From contig JAFYDS010000069.1 in NCBI GenBank assembly GCA_017544665.1, positions 1-33,216 on the forward strand: a DNA stretch of 33,216 nt, written 5' to 3'. The notes beneath the pieces are model-generated. The model was given only the letters and a program-made list of their open reading frames with translations, was not told the DNA's origin and made no database searches. Each line of letters starts with the position of its first letter. Position 1 is the stretch's first letter. Positions 1-8,327 of the stretch are shown here, piece by piece. Source of the DNA: Clostridia bacterium (lineage in GTDB: Bacteria > Bacillota > Clostridia > Oscillospirales > Acutalibacteraceae). Made by a program: the position numbers and the translations under genes.

Positions 1-2
1 CG

Positions 3-683
3 GGCAACAAGATCAAAGAAGTCACCTATTTGAACGACCACATCGTGACCACAACCAGCATCTACGACAAGAAGGGACGGTTGACAAAAGAAACGGTCGT
101 TTCCGCTTATGAGAACAACGAAAGCTTTACGACCGTCACAACTTATACCTACGACAAAGCCGGCAACGAGATCAAGCGGGTCACGAAGTCTGACAACGTC
201 GACGGCGTCACCAAAAGCACCGTCACCTGCGTTTACGACGAAAAGGGACGGCTGATCAAATACACGGAAGCGTATTCCTACAGCCAAGAGACAAGCAAAG
301 AAGTCATCACCTATACCTACGACAAAAACGGCAACAAGATCAAGGAAGTCGATAAGCAGTCGTTCGGTGACGGCGGCAAAGCGACGCGTACCGTCACGTC
401 AACTTACGACGAAAAGGGCAATCTGATCAAAGAAGTGTATACCGACAAAACGCTCTGGGGCTCCAGCAAAAACACGATCAGCTACGTCTATGACGGCAGC
501 GGCAGACTGAAAAAAGAAACGCGCGTTTACAAGGACGGCAACGGCACGGAAAAAACGGTCCAGTCCCTCACCTATGACAAGGCAGGCAATCTGACCAAGG
601 TCGTCTTCACCGTCCAGCCCGCCGGCGACGCACCCGCAAGCAAAGAGGTCACGACCTATACCTATCAGAAAAACGGTACATAA
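3..683 (+). CDS. YD-repeat (RHS-like) protein, C-terminal part
   Basis: The frame is open from the left edge of the window, so the gene starts upstream; a TTG at 30 lies inside a repeat unit and is not the true start. The 226 visible residues are built almost entirely of degenerate YD repeats of roughly 30-36 residues, each with a core like TYTYDKAGN or VYDEKGRLIK followed by a charged strand. Repeats of this kind form beta-rich shells or filaments in RHS and wall-associated proteins, usually exported. The protein stops within a repeat (TTYTYQKNGT) and has no toxin, sorting or membrane domain at its C-terminus. This is unlike polymorphic RHS toxins, where a variable toxin follows the repeats. 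Its role is unknown: it may be a surface or secreted repeat protein. Confidence 0.8.
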   Translation, partial: GNKIKEVTYLNDHIVTTTSIYDKKGRLTKETVVSAYENNESFTTVTTYTYDKAGNEIKRVTKSDNVDGVTKSTVTCVYDEKGRLIKYTEAYSYSQETSKEVITYTYDKNGNKIKEVDKQSFGDGGKATRTVTSTYDEKGNLIKEVYTDKTLWGSSKNTISYVYDGSGRLKKETRVYKDGNGTEKTVQSLTYDKAGNLTKVVFTVQPAGDAPASKEVTTYTYQKNGT

Positions 684-746
684 AAGCAAAGCAATGCGAC
701 ATCGCCCGGTTCGGTCATCACCCCGAACGACGGAAAATAACCAATG

Positions 747-780
747 AAAAAAGCCGCTCGATTGAGCGGCTTCTTCATTT
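747..780. terminator. Bidirectional intrinsic terminator
   Basis: A perfect 9-bp stem (751-759 with 764-772) encloses the 4-nt loop GATT. On the minus strand it is followed by six T residues and on the plus strand by a T-rich tail. It lies between the convergent YD-repeat gene and the tip adhesin gene and serves both, with the better U-tract on the minus strand. Confidence 0.85.
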
Positions 781-810
781 GTTCATGACGCAGGGCAGTT
801 CACCGCACCG

Positions 811-3800
811 TCAGGTTTTTGTTCTCCTGCGCCGGCGTCTGCCGACCGAAAGGAGCAAGCCTGTTCCGGTCAGGACAAGGATGCAGCCCAGGCAGTAGAA
901 CCACACCACGCCGATTCCGCCGACAGACGGCATCTCATAGCCCTGATGGTTCTTGACGGTGACGAGATACGTGCCGTCCTGCTGAATGATCGCGCTTGTG
1001 TAGTTTGAATCCTGCAGAACCTCAACGTTATGCGCATACACAAACAGGCGGACCGGTTCCGTCAGGCATACATAGGTGAATGGCGCGCGGGTTTCCACCA
1101 GCCGGTATTCGCCGATCGTCAGATCGCCGAGCTGCAGGATGCCGTTTTCGTCCGTTTCGCCGCTTGTGATCGCCTGTGCGTTCGGCAGCGGGGTGTTGGT
1201 ACTGTCGTCAAAATCGTTCTTATGATACAGCGAGAACTGCGCGCCGGGCAGATAGAGCGTTCCGTCCATGTTGGTCTTCAACAGCGCGATCGATTTTGTA
1301 CCGCTGTTTTCAATGGTGAAGACATACGTGCGTTCGCCGGTTTGCGGATCGTCGACCGGCGTCAGCCAGGACTGCATGGACTCGTTGTGAACCGTGATCT
1401 CGCCGTTTTCTTCCACCGTAAAGACGAGATCTTCCGACAGCGGCGTATAGCCGCGCGGCGCAACGGTCTCTTCCAGATAATAGGTTCCGGCGGACAGCCA
1501 GTCCGGGAAGCCCGTCAGGTAGCCGTCCATATCGGTCACAAGGTCGCCCATACCCTCGATGGGGAAGTAGTCCTTGCGCGGGCCGTGTACGCCCATCACC
1601 TGCGGATAGAGCGCAAAGTGTACGTCGTCCAGACCAACTGTGTGATCGGCGGCGTCCACCTTCCGAACCAGCATGGAGGTGCGGCGGTTCTTGACATACA
1701 CCGTCTGCATCCCGGAGGGATCGTCCGGTACCACGGTGACCACATCCTGCGGCGCGCCGGTCACGGTCACCGTTCCGTTGTTGAGCGTCATCGTCACGCT
1801 GTCCATCAGCGCGACATACTGGTAGGGCGGACTCTGCTCGGTCAGCGTATACGGTGCATCCGGTTCCAGATACGCGATGGTAACCAGACCGTCGGCGCCC
1901 GACTTGTACCGCGGCTGTCCGACCGGATCGCCGTTTTCGTCCTCCAATGTGAAGTAGGCGTCCGGCAGCGGGTTGCCGAGCCAGTCGGTCTTGACGATCC
2001 GGATACCCGGACGTTCGTTCGTGACGGTATCGGTCCGGATGTTCAGATTGACACCGGTGGGCTGACCGACAGTATAGCGTGCCGAATAGTCATAGTTCAC
2101 GTGGTCATTGCTGTCATACGGAATACCGCCGGATTGCAGGATGCCGCCCGGATTGACCGGCGTGATGCTGGTGTAATCTATCACGTAGCCGTCCGCGTCC
2201 ACAACCGGATCGGTCAGCACCACCTCACGTATGACATAGTCGCTGAATTCCGCGTCATCCTCCAGGTCTTCAAAGTAGTAATACAGCGAGCTGGTTGAAG
2301 CGGTATAGATGCGAATGGTGCCTTCGATCGGCTCGGACGAGCTGTCGATCTGCGGATAGATATGGCTGTTATAAACCGCGATGTAAATATCGTCGTGCGA
2401 CTGCATAAAGTCTTTGTCGGACCAGTTTTTCACTGCGGTCAGACCCCAGCCGCGCTGGTTATTGACAACGACATGCGGATTTTCGCCGTTGCGGATGGTG
2501 CCGGCATTATCCGTATCGCCTTCCGCCGGGGTATAGGAATTGTCGTCCTGTGCCCGCTCATAATTGATCAGGTTGTAGCCGCGCGGGATGTCGGAGAAGC
2601 GCTCTTCCACACAGAATTTTGTATCCCACATCAGGTTGCGGATCTCCACGGTGTAGTCCGCAGGAATCTTGTCAATCGCGCCGGAAGGCGACGTCGTAAA
2701 CGTCACCGACGCCAACTGCGATTCGGGAATCTGCGAGAAATCCGAGATACCGGTCGAGGCGAAAGAGGCCGTAGCGGCGTCATAGTAGCAGTAATTGCCG
2801 TTCGGATCCTTGACATGATACTTGTCCAGCCGGTAATAGTCGAGCGGCTCTTCGCTGCCCATATAGACACGGAAACGGAATCCTGTCGGGTCGTCTTCGT
2901 AGTGCAGCGGATAGCCATCGGCATCAAACAGCTGTTTTGTAATCAGCAGGTGGCTCAGCGAATCTTCATCGACATGGTTGTTGTAGTTGACCACTTTTCG
3001 CTTACCAATGACCTCCGGCTGCGTCTGGAAGTCCTGGAACACAGGATCGTTCGGGTCAACCGGCGTTCCTGTCAGTAAAACGTTATTTGCATGAACTGTG
3101 TCGTAAATGCTCGTGTCAATATAGCACTCCCTGACGAAGTACTCTGTCGTATCGTCCGGGAAGCGGATGTCCGCCATCTGTCCGGGCGTCAGGAAGAATA
3201 CGTTGTTATACAGATTCTCATAGCTGCTCTGATATTCCACAGGCGTCGTGGTGCCAACGTAATTCACAGACGATGCACCGGTGTACTCATAGGTGACTTC
3301 GTCGCCTTCGCCCGGAACCTCCGTACGGGAAACGGTTCTCCACTCGTTGTATTCCTTATCGAAATACCAGATCTGATACGCGAAACGGGCGTTGGAGTAT
3401 TCCTGCTTGTCGGTACCGCTGACCGTTTTTTCCAGCAGCAGCTGACCGTCGGTCGCCGTCGTCAGGTTGAAGCGCATATACAGGTTGGACATGCTCGCGC
3501 CGCGCTCCATGTAGAACATCTTCATCGTGTGCGACGAATAGTCGGGGAAGACGGAGGTGCCCGGCTTGAAGACGGTGTCGAGATAGGCTTCTACGTCAGC
3601 TTCACTCATTTCCGGATTGCGGCCCCAGTAGTTTTCTTTCACCAGCGCGCGCAGTGTGGTGGGCACAGATATTGCAGAGTTGCCGGAAGACTCCGTAGTA
3701 GACGGAATCAACACTTCGCCCGTGCTGAAGTTGATCTTGCCGACCAGCGCGGAATGGATACCGCCGAGGTCGAGGATCAGTTCGCCGTCCACATACAGCC

Positions 3801-6558
3801 ACATGTCGTCGTCGCCGGCGAACTCGAAGATAATGTCGTGTCCCCAGTCGTCGAGACCATCCGGCGGCTGGATAAAGGTTGCTTCCATCTCCATACCGAA
3901 ATGGTACTGCGCTTCCGAGACCGGAATCGAGAGCAGTTCTTCGCCGTAGCGGGGATTATCCAAAGAAATCGGATTGTTATAAACGTCTGAAATATTGACA
4001 TAATCGGAGACCAGATTCGGATTCAGATCATTGTAAGGCATGAACTGTCCGTGTCCCTGGCTTCTCGCATTGACATTGATCGTACCAAGCTGATTATAGA
4101 CCGTGAAGTCGCCATCGTCGCCGAGGGTCGCAAACGTCTGGGTACAGTCGTACTGGAAGTAGCCGCTTTCGTCGTAAACCTTCTGCAGAAACAGATGGTT
4201 TGCGTCGGTCGCGCTGCCGAAGAGATCTTCGAGCGACCGGTTGGTCAGCAGCGCCGTCGGGTAGCCGTTTGCGTCAAGATCGGTCGACACAAGATCCAGC
4301 GTCGGGAATTTCAGTGCATCACCGCTAACATAGTCGGTCCCTGCGCCGATGACGTCGGTCTGCAGGCGGTTACGGCCGCCGTTGGTGCTGGTGTTGCCGT
4401 AAACCTGGTCTGCCGGGAACTTGACCAGTTTCAGATTGATACCGTAATTATTGTTGTCCACCGTGTCTGCCGTCGTCAGTTCCTGCTGTGTCGGCTCCAT
4501 TTTCGCGAAATAGAAGGCCATACCCTGCGACATCGTCACCGGAATAATACGCTCGGTGCCGTCGGTCGCAAAGGAAGCGTAGTCATAGTGCGGATCGTCC
4601 CACGCCATGATAGTGGTATAATAGTCGTTCCAGCGCCGTCCGTTCAGTTTGACGCCGATGGTGTGGTTGTAAAGGATCTGTCCGTCCTGGATCTGCGGGG
4701 CAAGATACTTGTGAGAATAGACGTTCTGCAGTTCGTAGTAGTAGTTCGGCGTTGTGGTGCCGGGATAGTAATACTCCGTGAAGTCCCAGAGTGCCGTGTT
4801 GATCGAGCTGCCCTCCCAGCGGATCGTGTCGCCTTCGTCGTAAGCGGGGATGAGTTTGCCGTTGTGATTGACGATATAGAAATCGTATTTTTTATTCGTC
4901 TCGTTCCAGACACGGGTGTAGATCACGACCTGATCGCCGTTTGAAACTTCGTTTGCGTTGCCGGCAATACTGACCTTTTCCGCCGAGTAACTGACAAGGT
5001 CGTCCAGGTTCAGATTGGAAGGCTCTGCCAGCTTCAGCCAGCAGTTGCTGCTGGTTCCCCCACTGCCGTAGAAATAGGGGTTATTCGAGCTGCCGGCACT
5101 CGTCAGCGTACCACCCGGGCTCGTAAACTTGTAGTAGCCCAGATGACTGCCGGTACCGCTTGTGATGGTGATCTCGCAGTTTTCATCCGGCGTATCGACC
5201 AGCTGCGCGGCGTTGCCGTTGATGCGCAGATATTTTGTAACGCCGTCCACATCGATCGTGATATGATAGGTTTGTTCACCGCACAGATGGAAGCTCCACA
5301 TCGTCAGGTCGCCGTCCGTGACCAGCAGATTGCTCTCGAAATCAAGCGGATTCAAATGCAGTTGAACCGTTTCACCTGCGAGTCTGGCGCTGGTTGACGC
5401 ATACGATGTCAGCGCGTTGACGGTTATGGCGTCGGAACCGGCATACCGCACGATGCCGAAGCTCTTGCCGCTGAGACCAAATGGGTCGTCCGGCAGTTTC
5501 GTATCGTGCCACAGCGTCAGCATACTGCCGCCGGTATTATAGGTGGAGCCGGAGAAGCCTTTTCCGTTATCATCCTTACGGAGATTGAGATAGTAGGTTT
5601 TGTTGCTCTGGACAAAGGACAGATAGAATTTGTCCGGATATTGCGTACCGCAAGGCGCTATCGTCAGCGCAGTCGCCTGTGCCTGCGACGTCACAAGCTC
5701 CGCTTTGGTGTCCTTTGTCAGTTTGACATACTGCCGCACGTTGTTTGCGTCAATATAATAGAGATAGAATTGATCGTTCGTTCCCGTCACCGGCTCGAAG
5801 TAATAACGTTCCGCGCCGGCGGGGTTGTTAGCGGCTGTACGGTTGATGACATAGCCCGCATTGGAGGAGTTCACCGTTCCGGTCGTCATCCAATAGGTAT
5901 TCCCGTTGTTGCTCGTGCCGCTGATAAAGTATCCCTCGCTCCCGAGCTCATCCAGCGAATGCACAATGAGGGCGTCGTTCAAATCGTCTATGGAAGGTGC
6001 ATCCACAAGCGCATAGATTGAGAAGCCCGTTGTCTCAAAGCTGACGGTGTGGCCGTCCGTTAAGCTGTCCAGCACCTCGGGTTCCTCATCTTCGGCAAAG
6101 TGAACAACGCTCATGCCAACGTCCGGCGCCTCTTCCAGCCGGATACTCACCTCAACGCTTGTGCCTTCTGCCGGCTGATACTGTACGGTCGGGTCGTCCC
6201 TGGAAACCAGACTGATATCGAAGAACCGCGCATTTTCAATGCTGTTTTCCGAATCAAACACCGCTTCGACGCGCTCGAGATAGTCGTCGTAGGCTGCGCT
6301 GGCATAGGTCAGTTCTTCGACCTGCAGCACCGCGTCGGCCGGAATCAGCGTTTCGGCCGGGCTGAACACCTGAACCACGAAGCGTTCTCCTTTCGCGTTG
6401 GTGCAGACGCGGGCAAACGTATGGATATCTTCTTCAAACAGTTCCGCACCGCTCAGGAAAGACAGGGAGGTCAAAAGCAGAACAATGCAAAGCAGCGCCG
6501 CAATCAGGCGACGATGGAGCATACCGCGGCTATGCCGCGCAGTCATCGATACAGACAT
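811..6558 (-). CDS. Giant tip-type pilus adhesin: fibro-slime and SpaA/Cna-B domains, MPSVGG sorting signal
   Basis: This 1915-residue exported protein has a basic N-terminus and hydrophobic signal segment ending near residue 38. Next come a beta-domain of about 150 residues, lectin-like repeats rich in Tyr and Asn (about 200-700), and a fibro-slime domain (about 835-985) with the signature FAGDDDMWLYVDGELILDLG. Several Cna-B/SpaA domains follow, the last three beginning near residues 1516, 1626 and 1754, each with a TE(Q)SPP or ETxAPxGY-like E-box. The C-terminus is a sorting signal: MPSVGG near 1875, one membrane segment and a run of Arg. MPSVG departs from LPXTG at two positions. The start has a strong AAAGGAGG site at 6566-6574. 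Its size, position at the end of the pilus operon and lack of a YPKN motif fit a tip adhesin. The ligand is unknown. Confidence 0.88.
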   Translation of the reverse strand: MSVSMTARHSRGMLHRRLIAALLCIVLLLTSLSFLSGAELFEEDIHTFARVCTNAKGERFVVQVFSPAETLIPADAVLQVEELTYASAAYDDYLERVEAVFDSENSIENARFFDISLVSRDDPTVQYQPAEGTSVEVSIRLEEAPDVGMSVVHFAEDEEPEVLDSLTDGHTVSFETTGFSIYALVDAPSIDDLNDALIVHSLDELGSEGYFISGTSNNGNTYWMTTGTVNSSNAGYVINRTAANNPAGAERYYFEPVTGTNDQFYLYYIDANNVRQYVKLTKDTKAELVTSQAQATALTIAPCGTQYPDKFYLSFVQSNKTYYLNLRKDDNGKGFSGSTYNTGGSMLTLWHDTKLPDDPFGLSGKSFGIVRYAGSDAITVNALTSYASTSARLAGETVQLHLNPLDFESNLLVTDGDLTMWSFHLCGEQTYHITIDVDGVTKYLRINGNAAQLVDTPDENCEITITSGTGSHLGYYKFTSPGGTLTSAGSSNNPYFYGSGGTSSNCWLKLAEPSNLNLDDLVSYSAEKVSIAGNANEVSNGDQVVIYTRVWNETNKKYDFYIVNHNGKLIPAYDEGDTIRWEGSSINTALWDFTEYYYPGTTTPNYYYELQNVYSHKYLAPQIQDGQILYNHTIGVKLNGRRWNDYYTTIMAWDDPHYDYASFATDGTERIIPVTMSQGMAFYFAKMEPTQQELTTADTVDNNNYGINLKLVKFPADQVYGNTSTNGGRNRLQTDVIGAGTDYVSGDALKFPTLDLVSTDLDANGYPTALLTNRSLEDLFGSATDANHLFLQKVYDESGYFQYDCTQTFATLGDDGDFTVYNQLGTINVNARSQGHGQFMPYNDLNPNLVSDYVNISDVYNNPISLDNPRYGEELLSIPVSEAQYHFGMEMEATFIQPPDGLDDWGHDIIFEFAGDDDMWLYVDGELILDLGGIHSALVGKINFSTGEVLIPSTTESSGNSAISVPTTLRALVKENYWGRNPEMSEADVEAYLDTVFKPGTSVFPDYSSHTMKMFYMERGASMSNLYMRFNLTTATDGQLLLEKTVSGTDKQEYSNARFAYQIWYFDKEYNEWRTVSRTEVPGEGDEVTYEYTGASSVNYVGTTTPVEYQSSYENLYNNVFFLTPGQMADIRFPDDTTEYFVRECYIDTSIYDTVHANNVLLTGTPVDPNDPVFQDFQTQPEVIGKRKVVNYNNHVDEDSLSHLLITKQLFDADGYPLHYEDDPTGFRFRVYMGSEEPLDYYRLDKYHVKDPNGNYCYYDAATASFASTGISDFSQIPESQLASVTFTTSPSGAIDKIPADYTVEIRNLMWDTKFCVEERFSDIPRGYNLINYERAQDDNSYTPAEGDTDNAGTIRNGENPHVVVNNQRGWGLTAVKNWSDKDFMQSHDDIYIAVYNSHIYPQIDSSSEPIEGTIRIYTASTSSLYYYFEDLEDDAEFSDYVIREVVLTDPVVDADGYVIDYTSITPVNPGGILQSGGIPYDSNDHVNYDYSARYTVGQPTGVNLNIRTDTVTNERPGIRIVKTDWLGNPLPDAYFTLEDENGDPVGQPRYKSGADGLVTIAYLEPDAPYTLTEQSPPYQYVALMDSVTMTLNNGTVTVTGAPQDVVTVVPDDPSGMQTVYVKNRRTSMLVRKVDAADHTVGLDDVHFALYPQVMGVHGPRKDYFPIEGMGDLVTDMDGYLTGFPDWLSAGTYYLEETVAPRGYTPLSEDLVFTVEENGEITVHNESMQSWLTPVDDPQTGERTYVFTIENSGTKSIALLKTNMDGTLYLPGAQFSLYHKNDFDDSTNTPLPNAQAITSGETDENGILQLGDLTIGEYRLVETRAPFTYVCLTEPVRLFVYAHNVEVLQDSNYTSAIIQQDGTYLVTVKNHQGYEMPSVGGIGVVWFYCLGCILVLTGTGLLLSVGRRRRRRTKT

Positions 6559-6616
6559 GCTTTCAACCTCCTTTCTTTCCAGTTTCGTTCAGGTCAGCAG
6601 CCTGTTATTTTTTTTG

Positions 6617-6784
6617 CAGGTACCCGATGATTCATTCGGGGTGTGAAGATTGGCGAGGAAATTTAGCGTCAGATGTTACAGTAATCTCGCAGCCACCCTG
6701 TCGGTTGGCAAGAGATTTCTGTGCAAAATGGCGGGAAATATACCGCCAAGATTTGCGCGCCCGAGTGATTCAGCGGGTACCCTG
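6617..6784 (-). other. Structured intercistronic element with 24-nt imperfect inverted repeats
   Basis: The arms 6617-6640 and 6760-6784 are complementary at about 21 of 24 positions with one bulge, and they share a GGTACCCG core. Two smaller hairpins can form between them: TGGCGG/CCGCCA at 6729-6748, and a GCCAACC/GGGTGGC stem with a GACA loop (minus-strand sense). The right arm covers the last codons and stop of the sortase gene. It could be an mRNA processing or stability element, or a small inverted-repeat insertion; T-rich tracts flank both ends. I see no convincing promoter in this gap. Confidence 0.5.
6725..6748 (-). terminator. Possible weak terminator after the sortase gene
   Basis: A 6-bp GC-rich stem (6729-6734 with 6743-6748) is followed on the minus strand by only four T residues. 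It could partly uncouple the tip adhesin gene from the upstream pilus genes. The T-tract is short, so strong termination is unlikely. Confidence 0.35.
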
Positions 6785-7378
6785 TTTTTCGCAGCGCACC
6801 ACATAACGGGTGCGGCCGCCGTAGGTACAAGTGAAAAGCGTCAGATCGGCGTCGGACTGTTTGACTTCGTCGATTGCCGTAGGCTCCATCACCTCGGATG
6901 CCGTCACCTTATAGCGCGTCACAACATCGCGCACATCTTTGAAGCGGACCTCCGCGCCGACGGCGAGCCGTGACAGGCGTCCGAAGTGGCTGCGGTAGTT
7001 GTGGGCGCAGATCACAAGGTCGTTGCCGTCCGGCGTGCCCGCGTAGCGGCAGGGCGCCGTTTTGAGCTTTTGGTAGCTCCATGTTTTGCATACGGGCAGT
7101 TCCACGCCCAAAGACGGGATCGTCAGATAGCCCACATATTCATACTCCCCGATATAAACGCTGTCCATATCGTCGGGAAACACGCGCGTCCGGTCGGTCG
7201 GCGCGGCGTGGTACTCCCCTGCCGCAACCGCTTCGTCCAGTTCGGAGAGGATCTCAAATCCCGCGTTTTTCGCGTCCCAGTCGCGGTTCAGGTTATACAG
7301 CAGCAGGACGATCGCCGCAAGCAGCAGCACGCCGCCGCAGGCAATCAGGCGCTCGCCGAGTTTTCGTTTCCGGCTCAT
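6770..7378 (-). CDS. Sortase, second (non-class-C) enzyme of the pilus operon
   Basis: This is a 202-residue sortase-fold transpeptidase with an N-terminal signal anchor (about 12-30) and its catalytic domain outside the membrane. The active site is visible: His126 in AHNYRSHFG, Cys184 in LTLFTCTYGG, and an Arg a few residues later in RTRYVVR. It lacks the C-terminal membrane segment of pilin-polymerising class C sortases. It therefore probably anchors finished pili or individual LPXTG-like proteins to the wall; class B or D cannot be decided by eye. The ATG at 7378 overlaps the stop of the preceding gene (ATGA), implying translational coupling. A longer frame upstream to 7471 is only overlap with that gene. 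Its neighbour's odd MPSVGG signal raises the possibility of a dedicated substrate. Confidence 0.87.
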   Translation of the reverse strand: MSRKRKLGERLIACGGVLLLAAIVLLLYNLNRDWDAKNAGFEILSELDEAVAAGEYHAAPTDRTRVFPDDMDSVYIGEYEYVGYLTIPSLGVELPVCKTWSYQKLKTAPCRYAGTPDGNDLVICAHNYRSHFGRLSRLAVGAEVRFKDVRDVVTRYKVTASEVMEPTAIDEVKQSDADLTLFTCTYGGRTRYVVRCEKQGTR

Positions 7379-8322
7379 GGCGCATCCTCTTCCCGCTTCC
7401 CGATGCCGTACAGGATCAGCCCGCAGCAGATCAGCAGCCCTCCCACGCCCGCGCATACGGCAACCGGCCATTTCAGCTGACCCGTATTCGGCAGCTCCGG
7501 CGAGGGCGGCTGCGTGGTCGGCGGCTCAGTTTTGCTGTGGTCGGTGGTATCCTCCGGCACAGATGGTTCCGTCGTCTTTGACGGTTTCGTCGGAGTCGTC
7601 GGTTCGCTTGGGGTCGTTGACCCGGTCGGGACAGTCGGCTCGGTCGGCGTTGTGGGATTCGTCGGTGTTGTAGGATTCGTCGGCATCGTGGGGTTTGTCG
7701 GTGTTGTGGGATTTGTCGGCGTCGTAGGATTCGTCGGCGTCGTCGTTTCAGGTGGAGTGACCGGTACGGTTGGAACAGTCGGAAGAGTCGGAACCGTTGG
7801 GGTCGTCGGCACGCTCGGCACGACCGGCTGCTTCGGCGAAATGTCAACGTCATAGATCCAGTTGTCGCCGTCGCGCATCGGCACCGTTACCAAAAACGGC
7901 GGAATAACTTCGTAGCCTTCAGGCGACACCGTTTGATAGAACAGATAGACGCCCGGTTTCAGACGTTCAAACGTGGCGCGTCCGTCGTTGTTGATCCAGA
8001 CGCGTTCGGCGGTGACGCCGTGCTTCAGCGCCTCGTCACGGATCAGCTTTGCGCTCTCATAGTTGAACGCGTCCTCCGGCTTGATGGTCAGGTGAGACAG
8101 CTCCGGCACCCACTCATAGCGCAGATTGCCGGCTGCGTCGGTCTCAACCGTCGCGACGCGCATCAGCCACAAGTCTCCTCCGGGCACGGGATCGTAATCG
8201 GAGAGAATGCGGAAGCGGATGCTGCCTTCTTTCGTGAGATCCGGCGGTGCGGCGGCAAAGCCGGACAATGCACAGCAAACACACAACAGCACACAAAGCA
8301 GCAGCGCCGTTTTCCTTCGCAT
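7375..8322 (-). CDS. Wall-anchored pilin-like protein with Pro/Thr stalk and LPNTG signal (candidate basal subunit)
   Basis: The 315-residue protein has a signal peptide (about 1-24) and one globular beta-domain (about 30-165) with an SpaA-like ending (LKPGVYLFYQTVSPEGYEV). A long Pro/Thr-rich stalk follows (about 170-275) with tandem NPTTPT units, then LPNTG, a membrane helix and a short charged tail. A single domain on a wall-spanning stalk is typical of basal pilins that tether a pilus to peptidoglycan. I place the start at the ATG at 8322, because AAAGGAG ends 8 nt upstream. The in-frame GTG at 8331 would lie inside that site. The ribosome binding site overlaps the stop of the sortase C gene, and the 3' end overlaps the next sortase by 4 bp. 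Confidence 0.82.
   Translation of the reverse strand: MRRKTALLLCVLLCVCCALSGFAAAPPDLTKEGSIRFRILSDYDPVPGGDLWLMRVATVETDAAGNLRYEWVPELSHLTIKPEDAFNYESAKLIRDEALKHGVTAERVWINNDGRATFERLKPGVYLFYQTVSPEGYEVIPPFLVTVPMRDGDNWIYDVDISPKQPVVPSVPTTPTVPTLPTVPTVPVTPPETTTPTNPTTPTNPTTPTNPTMPTNPTTPTNPTTPTEPTVPTGSTTPSEPTTPTKPSKTTEPSVPEDTTDHSKTEPPTTQPPSPELPNTGQLKWPVAVCAGVGGLLICCGLILYGIGKREEDAP
7642..7746 (-). repeat. 18-bp tandem coding repeat (NPTTPT units)
   Basis: About six degenerate copies of an 18-bp unit encode Asn-Pro-Thr-Thr-Pro-Thr in the stalk of the LPNTG protein. One copy carries Met in place of a Thr. The unit is a multiple of three, so gain or loss of copies would change stalk length without breaking the frame. 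Confidence 0.85.
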
Positions 8323-8327
8323 GGATC

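Noticed and set aside
7642-7746. Regular short repeats considered as a CRISPR array
   Set aside because: The 18-bp units abut without spacers and encode the Pro/Thr stalk in frame.
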